Assembly (NCBI GenBank): GCA_001805565.1
Contig: MHGM01000068.1
Coordinates: forward strand, 1-5,107
Direction of reading: 5' to 3'
DNA: 5,107 bases
DNA from: Omnitrophica WOR_2 bacterium RIFCSPHIGHO2_01_FULL_52_10
GTDB lineage: Bacteria > Omnitrophota > Gorgyraeia > Zapsychrales > Zapsychraceae
A program made the translations under genes and the position numbers. Below the pieces are notes generated by a model. It was given only the letters and a program-made list of their open reading frames with translations, was not told where the DNA came from and did no database searches. Positions 1 through 5,107 of this stretch are shown here, piece by piece. Within the stretch, counting starts at the first letter, position 1. Each line of letters starts with the position of its first letter.

Positions 1-404
1 CGCGCGCCGATAATGCCGATCACTTTGTTGCCCGCCTGTTTTAACGCGCGGGCGACCGGCGCGATGCGTGCAATCCCCACACCCGTGGCAATGCAGACAA
101 CAACACCTTTTTTCTCGATACGAATCGGCGTGCCCAGCGGCCCCAGGATCGAGTAAATCGACTGGTTGATGGGCATGGCACCAAGCTTCTGCGCAACCAG
201 GTCCGCCTCCTGCACGATGACCGCGATGATTCCCCGCAGCGGATCGATCTCGGAGACGATCAAGGGAAGGGACGCCTCCCCTTGCGCCGGACACACCTTC
301 ACGAATTGTCCCGGGCGTACCTTACCGGCGATGTCCGGACAACGGATGTCGAGGCGTTTGAACCGGTCGGCAAAATTCTGTTTGTTGACGATTTTATAAT
401 CCAT
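1..404 (-). CDS. SudB/NfnA-like FAD/NAD-binding reductase subunit (C-terminus beyond window)
   Basis: This frame encodes 134 residues and runs off the left edge, so roughly the first half of a protein of about 280 residues is present. It resembles the small subunit of sulfide dehydrogenase / NADH-dependent reduced ferredoxin:NADP+ oxidoreductase (SudB/NfnA), which is related to PyrK. These cytoplasmic flavoproteins pass electrons between NAD(P)H, FAD and iron-sulfur centres. Visible motifs are the flavin-domain RPGQF at residues 30-34, a LPLIVSE stretch at 46-52 where the FAD-contacting strand lies, GPLG at 88-91, and the nucleotide-binding segment ATGVGIARIAPVARAL at 106-121, followed by AGNKVIGIIGA. 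The ATG at 404-402 is the first ATG after the upstream in-frame stop; no clear Shine-Dalgarno precedes it. The cysteine cluster that would bind the 2Fe-2S centre lies outside the window. The large flavoprotein subunit (NfnB/GltA-like) would be expected next but cannot be seen. PyrK is an alternative assignment. Confidence 0.86.
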   Translation of the reverse strand, partial: MDYKIVNKQNFADRFKRLDIRCPDIAGKVRPGQFVKVCPAQGEASLPLIVSEIDPLRGIIAVIVQEADLVAQKLGAMPINQSIYSILGPLGTPIRIEKKGVVVCIATGVGIARIAPVARALKQAGNKVIGIIGA

Positions 405-440
405 GATTTTCAGAAATTCGAAGCACGAAGCAAATCTTAA

Positions 441-490
441 AAGTTAAAAAAAGTTACAAAAGGTTGAAAGACGTTGGAAAACGTTAAAAG
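441..490 (+). repeat. Five tandem 10-bp units, consensus ANGTTRNAAA
   Basis: Five units of exactly 10 bp follow one another without a gap: aagttaaaaa, aagttacaaa, aggttgaaag, acgttggaaa and acgttaaaag. GTT recurs at 443, 453, 463, 473 and 483, each followed by an A-rich run. The array forms most of the left arm of the surrounding palindrome. The spacing is close to one DNA helical turn, so phased A-tracts could bend the DNA. Divergence between units suggests an old array or one held by spacing rather than exact sequence. Confidence 0.8.
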
Positions 491-540
491 TTTCTTGAGG
501 TTACTTTTGTTGCAACCTTTTGCAACGTTCTTCCTCTGGC

Positions 541-577
541 AACCTTTTCAAACATCTTCCAACCTTTTCTAACCTTC
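541..577 (-). repeat. Mirrored 10-bp repeat units, right arm of the palindrome
   Basis: AAC recurs at 541, 551, 561 and 571, each followed by a pyrimidine-rich run (aaccttttca, aacatcttcc, aaccttttct, aacctt). Read on the minus strand these are the same GTT-plus-A-run units as at 441-490, in inverted orientation. Two further units in the same orientation occur at 514 and 524, after which the phase slips by 7 bases (17 bp to the next unit). Confidence 0.75.
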
Positions 578-637
578 ATTGGCGGATCAGCCTCTGGCTG
601 ACGTGCTTCGGATTCCGGATTTAAACATAGCTGACCT

Positions 638-2359
638 TCATTTTCTCAGACGCTTCATCAATTCACTGTACGACAAAGTGTTTAGCACGTCTTTTTTAGT
701 GAGCCAGCCGCGGCGCGCGGTGGTGACCCCGAATTTCATAAAATCCATATGCTCAACGCGGTGCGCGTCGGTGTCGACGACAAATTTGACCCCGTATTTG
801 CGCGCGTGGTAGACATTGGCCCCGTTTAAGTCCAACCGGATCGGGAAAGCGTTGATCTCCAGGCAGACGTTATTGTCGACAGCGGCCTTGCAAACTTCTT
901 GAAAATCGAAATGGTAGGGCTCGCGCTTACCCAAATGAACCCCGGTAGGATGCGCGATGGCGTGGACGTATTTGTTCTGACAGACTTTCACGAGCCGTTT
1001 GGTCAATTGTCCGAAACTTTGTTCGAATCCACTGTGGATGGCGGCAATGACAAAATCAAATGCGCTTAAAATCGTATTATTGTAATCTAAATTCCCCGCG
1101 CTGTCTATTTCTACTTCCGTTCCGAAGAGAACACAAAAATCCTTCATCCCGGCGTTAAGATCATCAATCTCCTTTTTCTTTTTCTTCAAGTCCTCCGGAG
1201 TGACGCCGCCGGCCACCCGCAAGCGCGGGGAATGGTCGCTGAGGGCCAGATACTGATATCCTTTCGCGGCCGCCGCGTGAGCCATCTCGGCGATCGTGTT
1301 CTGGCCGTCTGACCAGGTCGAATGAACGTGCAGATCGCCCTGGATATCCTTGAACTCGACCAACGCGGGGACATTCTTGTCGGCGAAGAACTCCTCTGCG
1401 CCGAAATCCTCGCGCATCTCCGGCGGGACGTAGGGCAGGCCCAGCGCCTTAAAACAATCGGCCTCCGTTTTTCCGGCGAGCATTCTCTCGCGTCCGCCTT
1501 TGACGAAAAAAATGCCGTATTCACTGACCTTCATTTCTTTTTTAATGGCGATCTGGCGCAGCTTGATATTAAAATCCTTCGACCCCGTAAAATACAACAG
1601 CGCCGCGCCGAAACTCCGGGGCTCGACCACCCGGATATCGACCTGGTCGTTATTTTGCGTGAGGATCGACGATTTGGTTTCCCCGTGGGCGTTGACACTT
1701 TTGACCTGCGGCAGGTGGACAAAGACGTCCATGACTCTTTGGGGGTTGGTCGAATCGATGAGGATGTCGATGTCGCGCACCGTTTCCCGGCCGCGGCGCA
1801 GACTCCCCGCGGCGACGATCTCGTTGACCTCCGGCAATTTCTTAAGGGCCGCGACAAATTCTTCCGCCACCTGGGTGGCTGTCCCCAGATGCATCCGCTC
1901 CCGCCCTTGCTGGACGATCTTGATACCGCGACGGATATTCTCGATCGTTTTTTCCTGAATGCCTGGAAGTCCCGCCAGTTTTCCCGCCTCAATTGCTTTA
2001 CGCAGGTCTTGCGGATTCTTCACCTTCAGCTGCTCGAAAAACAATTTCGCCTTTTTCGGCCCCACCGAAGGGATCTCAACGACCTCCAGCAATCCTTCCG
2101 GAATTTCTTTGGTCAATTCCTCGTAGGCCTTCATCCGCCCGGTGTCGAGATACTGCGAGATCTTTTCCGCGAGCGTCTTGCCGATGCCGGGAATTTCCGT
2201 CAGACGATTTTCCTTACGGACGGTCTCAATATCCTCCGGAAGGCCGGCGATCGTCTCCGCGGCTTTATAATACGCCCGCGTCTTAAAGACGATCTCTCCC
2301 TTGATTTCCAGAAGCGTCCCCATGCGCTCCAGAATGTCGGCGACGTCTTGATTTTTCAT
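638..2359 (-). CDS. polX: DNA polymerase/3'-5' exonuclease PolX
   Basis: This is a complete 573-residue bacterial family X DNA polymerase of normal length, acting in the cytoplasm in gap-filling base-excision repair. The N-terminal part is helical, with helix-hairpin-helix motifs near IPGIGK (56-61), IPSVGPKK (96-103) and LPGIQEKT (131-138). The nucleotidyltransferase domain has GSLRRG at 185-190, catalytic Asp196 and Asp198 (DIDIL) and the third Asp241 (QVDIR). YFTGSK at 256-261 is the substrate-binding segment. The C-terminal PHP domain carries all the expected metal ligands: HVH at 344-346, Asp351, His376 (SDHS), Glu415 (GTEVE), His442, His470 (AHP), Asp531 and His533 (DAH). This predicts an active 3'-5' exonuclease and AP-site processing as known in the family. 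The ATG at 2359 is preceded by a weak GAAG (2370-2367) at 7-base spacing. It starts 19 bases after the lipoprotein stop and so probably shares its transcript. The only sequence oddity is Phe263, where I remember His as usual (TGSKxHN). Confidence 0.97.
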   Translation of the reverse strand: MKNQDVADILERMGTLLEIKGEIVFKTRAYYKAAETIAGLPEDIETVRKENRLTEIPGIGKTLAEKISQYLDTGRMKAYEELTKEIPEGLLEVVEIPSVGPKKAKLFFEQLKVKNPQDLRKAIEAGKLAGLPGIQEKTIENIRRGIKIVQQGRERMHLGTATQVAEEFVAALKKLPEVNEIVAAGSLRRGRETVRDIDILIDSTNPQRVMDVFVHLPQVKSVNAHGETKSSILTQNNDQVDIRVVEPRSFGAALLYFTGSKDFNIKLRQIAIKKEMKVSEYGIFFVKGGRERMLAGKTEADCFKALGLPYVPPEMREDFGAEEFFADKNVPALVEFKDIQGDLHVHSTWSDGQNTIAEMAHAAAAKGYQYLALSDHSPRLRVAGGVTPEDLKKKKKEIDDLNAGMKDFCVLFGTEVEIDSAGNLDYNNTILSAFDFVIAAIHSGFEQSFGQLTKRLVKVCQNKYVHAIAHPTGVHLGKREPYHFDFQEVCKAAVDNNVCLEINAFPIRLDLNGANVYHARKYGVKFVVDTDAHRVEHMDFMKFGVTTARRGWLTKKDVLNTLSYSELMKRLRK

Positions 2360-2378
2360 ATGAACACTTCAATGATAT

Positions 2379-2558
2379 TTAAAAGAACACCCCCGGCGGA
2401 GGTTTTGGCAATTTCTGGGCGAACTTTAAGGCTTCCCACGCGATGGTAAACGGCAGTTTCATCAAAGCCAGCGGCACCTTCAAAAGCGCGCACCCGCTGG
2501 AGGCGGTGCACACCGCGCAGAGTAAGAGGATCAAAACTGTTTTTTTGAAACGATTCAA
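2379..2558 (-). CDS. Small lipoprotein, 59 residues, TTG start
   Basis: I do not recognise the family. The frame starts with TTG at 2558-2556 and ends with TAA at 2381-2379. It opens with a textbook lipoprotein signal: basic n-region NRFKK, hydrophobic core TVLILLLCAV, then CTASSGC with the likely lipidated Cys at residue 23. The short mature part (about 37 residues) has an amphipathic hydrophobic stretch, LLKVPLALMKLPFTIAWEAL, and ends in a proline-rich PKPPPGVFF. AAGG at 2569-2566, 7 bases upstream, supports the TTG start. It sits between the membrane-anchored protein (30-base gap) and polX (19-base gap) in an apparent operon. An overlapping frame (2577-2356) is longer but shows no signal peptide or family features. 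A role at the envelope, possibly with the upstream anchored protein, is inference only. Confidence 0.75.
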   Translation of the reverse strand: MNRFKKTVLILLLCAVCTASSGCALLKVPLALMKLPFTIAWEALKFAQKLPKPPPGVFF

Positions 2559-2565
2559 TAAAGTG

Positions 2566-2569
2566 CCTT
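2566..2569 (-). promoter_or_regulatory. Ribosome binding site (AAGG) for the lipoprotein
   Basis: AAGG on the minus strand lies 7 bases before the TTG at 2558. It selects this non-ATG start, and hence the frame with the lipoprotein signal peptide, over the alternative frame. It follows directly after the second copy of a 12-bp direct repeat. Confidence 0.55.
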
Positions 2570-2607
2570 ACTTTCAAGAATTACTTTTCTATTCCACTTT
2601 CAAGAAT
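2570..2607. repeat. 12-bp direct repeat across the end of the 730-aa gene
   Basis: ACTTTCAAGAAT occurs at 2570-2581 and again at 2596-2607, a 26-bp period. One copy encodes FLKV at the C-terminus of the anchored protein; the other lies in the gap just upstream of the lipoprotein ribosome binding site. It looks like a small tandem duplication of the gene's 3' end. Confidence 0.65.
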
Positions 2608-4781
2608 AAATTCGATTCAAAGGCGCCGTTTTCCAAAGTCGTCCGGACGCCCCAGGTTTTAAGGTGCGTCAAGCCCGTTAAAAGCGGCGCGATGACATTG
2701 GCCTCGATCTCCTCGCGGCTTTTGCGGTCCGCCAGATAGCGCTCGTGGCCGCGGCGGATTTTCTCTAATTCTTTCTGCTGCGCCTGCGTGTCCGCGATCC
2801 CCGCCTCCAGGGCCTTGACTTTTTCCTGGGATTGTTCAAGCTCGGGGCGCTGCAGGGCGGCGTCGACCTGCCGGGATTCCAGCTCCCCGATCTCATCGTC
2901 GAGCGCCGCGATCCGCTTCCTGGTCGCGGCCAGTTCCTGCTCTTGCGATTTCATCTCCCCGATGACATCGGCGAGACGCTGCGCGCTTCCCTTCTGGAAC
3001 GCTTCTTTCCGCGCGTCTTGCGCGGCCTGCCGCGTCTTGGCCCAAGCGAGGACGTCCTGTAATTTACGCGTGGTCTCATCGACGCGGACAAACTGGAGCG
3101 CCCGGCTTTCCGGGTAATCGGCCAGGTGGACCTCTTGAAATCCGTCGGACGCCGCCAGAGCAGGCGAACGGCTCTGGAAACTATCGATAGCTCCCTTAAT
3201 GACCGGCCGACTCAAGGAGAACAACACATATTTATCCAAAACGCAATACACCAGTTCGAGGCCGGCACCTGCGCCGTCTCCTGGCGAAGAAAGCTTCCCC
3301 GCCAACGGGCTGACAATATATTTGATCGGAATCCCGTTATATTCTTCTTTACGCACGTGTTCCAGAAAACGGTCCTCAAATTTCGTCAAAAGCTGTTGGG
3401 TTTTCGTTTCATCCCCGATCTTTACAAAAAATAAAAAATCGGGAACCGGAAACAAACTTTCCACGCGGATGTCCTTCAAATAACCGCCCATTTCATCCCC
3501 GAAGGCCGGAAGGACGTCCTCTTTGATGCTCAAACCAAGAACGGTTTCCAGCGCGTTGACCGGAGTTACCGCGTCCTCGATACCTTCATGCGCCAGCGCG
3601 ACCTCGCGCTCGATCTCGTCCCAGTAAGCGCGCAGATCCAGACAATTGGTCCATTGGTATAGAATCGCTTCAGACACAACGAACGCCAGCGTCGCGTTAC
3701 GCGCCGCGGAACAATCGTACATCGCGCCCTTTCGGGGATCCACTTTATCCTTGTCGAAATAAAGGTCGAACTTTAAACTTAACATATCGTCCCAGCGCCC
3801 GGAAACCCCCAGAACATCCAACCCGGCGGCCAGGCGCGTGCGTTCCGCCAGCCACGCCTTGATGCTCTCCACATTCTGCCGCGCGCCTGTCTCCCCTGCG
3901 TCCCTTTCGTCCCCCTCGGGAGAGTCCTCCTCCCGCGCCGCAGCCACGGCGGTGTCGCGGATCTCCTCTTCCGCGCGGGCGATCAGCGCGCTCAAATATT
4001 GACCGGTGTACGCGGAAATCTCCGCCATGTTCCAATAGCCATTGAATTCCGACGGTGTCATGGCCCGTTCGCGGGACCGGCGGAAATGCGCGTCGAGGGC
4101 CAGCGAAGGAACTTCCTTGCGCGAGGTCCTCACGCTCTGCTCGAGGATATGATCGTCGATCCCGATGACCAGCAGGTCATGAATGTTGACAAAACCGATC
4201 CGGATCTCCGTGCCGGGCAAGGTGACGTAACGCAACGTGTAGCCCGCGACGTCGACCGTTTCCGGCTGAAGTTTGGCGTTGTACTGCAAAAACCGGGCCA
4301 GAAAATCCACAAATACGCCCTTACCTCGCGGGCGCGTGACCAAAAGGACATTGGAGAACATCTTGCGCACGAAATTATACATATCCTTGTCCGACAAGAG
4401 GACGATCTCCCCGGGGTCCGTTGCCGGCGGATAGAACGCGAGCGCGAATTCTTGGCCGAAGAACTCTTTCAAGACGACCGCGGTCGACGGGCCGGCGATT
4501 CTTTCTCCCATGGACTTGAACAGATCTTTTTGGTGTTGGCTAAAGCTGCTTTTCTCAAACAAATAATCCCAGCGTACCGTTTGCAAACTTTGCCAGAACG
4601 CGGTCGACTTGATCGTGGAAAGATTATTGTCAACGTCGGAGATCTTGACATAAAATAACGCCCCTGGCGGCAAGACATCTTCGATGGAGAGCGGCTTGGC
4701 CCGCCACAAAAAGATTCCAACGCCCGCGCCGACAATGACGAGGACGATCAACATAATAAGAATGATCCGTTTGGTGGACAT
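2589..4781 (-). CDS. Membrane-anchored DUF3352-like protein with C-terminal coiled coil
   Basis: A 730-residue protein of unknown function. After a short basic start (STKR) there is one uncleaved-looking membrane segment at about residues 6-27, so most of the chain should lie outside the cytoplasm. VLPPGALFYVKISDVD (36-51) resembles the opening of DUF3352-type proteins. Two halves look alike: 108-236 (FGQE, then LLSDKDMYNFVRKM, YTLRYVTLPG, HDLLVIGIDDHILEQSV) and 427-551 (FGDE, then VKIGDETKTQQLLTKF, IPIKYIVSPL, DKYVLFSLSRPVIKGAI). An acidic, probably disordered linker lies near 271-305. Residues about 571-698 form a Glu/Lys/Gln-rich coiled coil, after which a short strand-rich tail returns (THLKTWGVRTT to FLKVE). 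I chose ATG at 4781, one base after the tatD stop; a TTG at 4793 would add four residues before the anchor. The DUF3352 link is from memory of the pattern and is moderate; the existence of the gene is near certain. Confidence 0.92.
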   Translation of the reverse strand: MSTKRIILIMLIVLVIVGAGVGIFLWRAKPLSIEDVLPPGALFYVKISDVDNNLSTIKSTAFWQSLQTVRWDYLFEKSSFSQHQKDLFKSMGERIAGPSTAVVLKEFFGQEFALAFYPPATDPGEIVLLSDKDMYNFVRKMFSNVLLVTRPRGKGVFVDFLARFLQYNAKLQPETVDVAGYTLRYVTLPGTEIRIGFVNIHDLLVIGIDDHILEQSVRTSRKEVPSLALDAHFRRSRERAMTPSEFNGYWNMAEISAYTGQYLSALIARAEEEIRDTAVAAAREEDSPEGDERDAGETGARQNVESIKAWLAERTRLAAGLDVLGVSGRWDDMLSLKFDLYFDKDKVDPRKGAMYDCSAARNATLAFVVSEAILYQWTNCLDLRAYWDEIEREVALAHEGIEDAVTPVNALETVLGLSIKEDVLPAFGDEMGGYLKDIRVESLFPVPDFLFFVKIGDETKTQQLLTKFEDRFLEHVRKEEYNGIPIKYIVSPLAGKLSSPGDGAGAGLELVYCVLDKYVLFSLSRPVIKGAIDSFQSRSPALAASDGFQEVHLADYPESRALQFVRVDETTRKLQDVLAWAKTRQAAQDARKEAFQKGSAQRLADVIGEMKSQEQELAATRKRIAALDDEIGELESRQVDAALQRPELEQSQEKVKALEAGIADTQAQQKELEKIRRGHERYLADRKSREEIEANVIAPLLTGLTHLKTWGVRTTLENGAFESNLFLKVE
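2690..3071 (-). other. Coiled-coil segment of the anchored protein
   Basis: Residues about 571-698 of the 730-aa protein are strongly helical, with hydrophobic residues in a roughly 3-4 spacing between charged ones (for example ATRKRIAALDDEIGELESRQ). A proline near residue 646 (LQRPELEQ) could mark the turn of an antiparallel helical hairpin. Globular-looking sequence resumes after it, so it reads as an insertion near the end of the second repeat and not as a simple tail. Confidence 0.7.
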
Positions 4782-4782
4782 A

Positions 4783-5107
4783 TTAATTTGCAATCCCGAA
4801 AAATTGCCGGGCGTTTTTGTTCAGGATCGCCAGGGCCTTGTCTTCATCCATTTGTTTGAGGGCGCAATACGCTTTTAACGTTCGCGCGACGTCCCGCGGC
4901 TCGGCCTGATACTCTTCTTGTGTTTGCGGATCCTTAAAATGAACCGGACAATCTGTTTCGATCAGCGTCTGTTCGACAGGCGCGCTGGCGATGGCTTCGC
5001 GCGACTGCGGACTGTATGCGACACTGGGCGTGGCCGAAACAAAATAACCTTGTTTGACAATATCGTTTAATACATCGACCGGGCCGCTGTACCAGTGGAA
5101 AACGGCC
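4783..5107 (-). CDS. tatD: TatD-family metal-dependent hydrolase (N-terminus beyond window)
   Basis: The last 107 residues and TAA stop (4785-4783) of a TatD-family protein are present; a full member is about 250-260 residues, so the first 60% lies past the right edge. TatD proteins are TIM-barrel, two-metal hydrolases of the amidohydrolase superfamily with DNase/exonuclease activity reported for some. Family signatures seen are FHWYSG (fragment residues 3-8, family HxxSG), YFVSATPSVAYS (21-32), the metal-binding LIETDCPV (48-55, Asp52 being the conserved acidic ligand), the conserved EPRDV (69-73) and a C-terminal NKNARQFFGI. The next gene starts one base after this stop, which implies co-transcription and probable translational coupling. 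The family's functions vary, so the exact substrate is uncertain; the symbol is used for the family. Confidence 0.88.
   Translation of the reverse strand, partial: AVFHWYSGPVDVLNDIVKQGYFVSATPSVAYSPQSREAIASAPVEQTLIETDCPVHFKDPQTQEEYQAEPRDVARTLKAYCALKQMDEDKALAILNKNARQFFGIAN

Larger units (their letters stand above)
413..616 (-). repeat. Large imperfect palindrome / branched hairpin in the polX-reductase gap
   Basis: This gene-free stretch is a long inverted repeat. The core arms are 449-486 and 540-577: 38 aligned positions, 30 Watson-Crick, 5 more as G-U pairs in minus-strand RNA, and 3 true mismatches. The outer foot is a perfect 9-bp match, CGAAGCACG (419-427) against CGTGCTTCG (602-610), extending imperfectly to 413 and 616. 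A small 6-bp hairpin (587-592 with 596-601) sits on one side between foot and core. Inside the 53-base loop, gagg (497-500) can pair with cctc (533-536), enclosing a gttgc/gcaac hairpin (509-513 with 522-526). It lies between the polX stop and the reductase start. No T-run follows the structure as in a simple intrinsic terminator. It could be a MITE-like or REP-like intergenic element, a leader or processing structure in the transcript, or a small RNA; sequence alone does not decide. Confidence 0.75.

Noticed and set aside
166..399. 77-residue plus-strand frame near the left edge
   Set aside because: It is antisense to the SudB/NfnA-like gene, whose flavin- and nucleotide-binding motifs are clear on the minus strand.
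428..480. Sigma-70-like promoter for the reductase gene in the T/A-rich arm
   Set aside because: Only weak matches (for example TTTCAA, 17 bases, TAACTT) are seen in a low-complexity repeat, so they are not distinguishable from chance.
441..577. CRISPR array
   Set aside because: The units are 10 bp, degenerate, contiguous and inverted between arms, without spacers of 25-40 bp or a conserved 20-40 bp repeat.
587..601. TCAGCC-TCT-GGCTGA hairpin after the polX stop as an intrinsic terminator
   Set aside because: The 6-bp stem is not followed by a T-run on the minus strand (the next bases are TCCGCC after the adjoining A), so termination here is not supported. It is better described as a side hairpin of the larger palindrome.
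579..812. 77-residue plus-strand frame starting in the palindrome
   Set aside because: Most of it is antisense to the polX 3' end, and it has no motif support.
1322..2449. 375-residue open frame on the plus strand
   Set aside because: It lies antisense to polX, where the domain-complete PolX reading is unambiguous. Its product is an Arg/Asp/Leu-rich complement of the PolX codons without recognisable motifs.
2356..2577. 73-residue minus-strand frame with TTG start whose stop overlaps the polX start by 4 bases (ATGA)
   Set aside because: It overlaps the 59-aa lipoprotein frame almost entirely, shows no signal peptide, domain or family resemblance, and has no Shine-Dalgarno before its TTG. The other frame has a clear lipoprotein signal and ribosome binding site. 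The overlap looks coincidental, though coupling cannot be fully excluded.
3999..4658. 219-residue open frame on the plus strand
   Set aside because: It is antisense to the 730-aa membrane-anchored protein and has no signal, domain or ribosome binding support.

Overview
The window is compact and bacterial, with moderate GC. Every gene I can support is on the minus strand, so transcription runs from the right edge to the left edge. The organism is probably an uncultured, anaerobic, Gram-negative-type bacterium. The envelope-type proteins (a small lipoprotein and an N-terminally anchored DUF3352-like protein) and a redox flavoprotein of the SudB/NfnA type fit lineages such as Omnitrophota or other PVC-related groups. 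That placement is an impression from gene content, not a sequence match.

In transcription order the layout is as follows. (1) 5107-4783: the C-terminal 107 residues of a TatD-family metal-dependent hydrolase. (2) 4781-2589: a 730-residue protein with one N-terminal membrane anchor, two similar DUF3352-like halves and a long coiled coil near its C-terminus. It starts one base after the tatD stop. (3) 2558-2379: a 59-residue lipoprotein with a TTG start, read in a different frame from a slightly longer but less convincing open frame. (4) 2359-638: a complete bacterial PolX, with HhH, polymerase-beta-type and PHP exonuclease domains and all catalytic ligands present. (5) 637-405: a 233-base gene-free stretch filled by a large imperfect palindrome with 10-bp-phased repeats. 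(6) 404-1: the N-terminal 134 residues of a SudB/NfnA/PyrK-like FAD/NAD-binding reductase subunit, running off the left edge.

The first four genes are spaced by 1, 30 and 19 bases and look like one operon. TatD and PolX are both metal-dependent enzymes with nuclease activity reported in their families; the two envelope proteins between them have no obvious link to DNA repair. The reductase gene may be expressed separately, because the palindrome lies between it and polX and reaches to within nine bases of its start codon. The palindrome is the least explained part of the window: it can fold as a nearly continuous branched hairpin, and most of its imperfections become G-U pairs in the minus-strand transcript.
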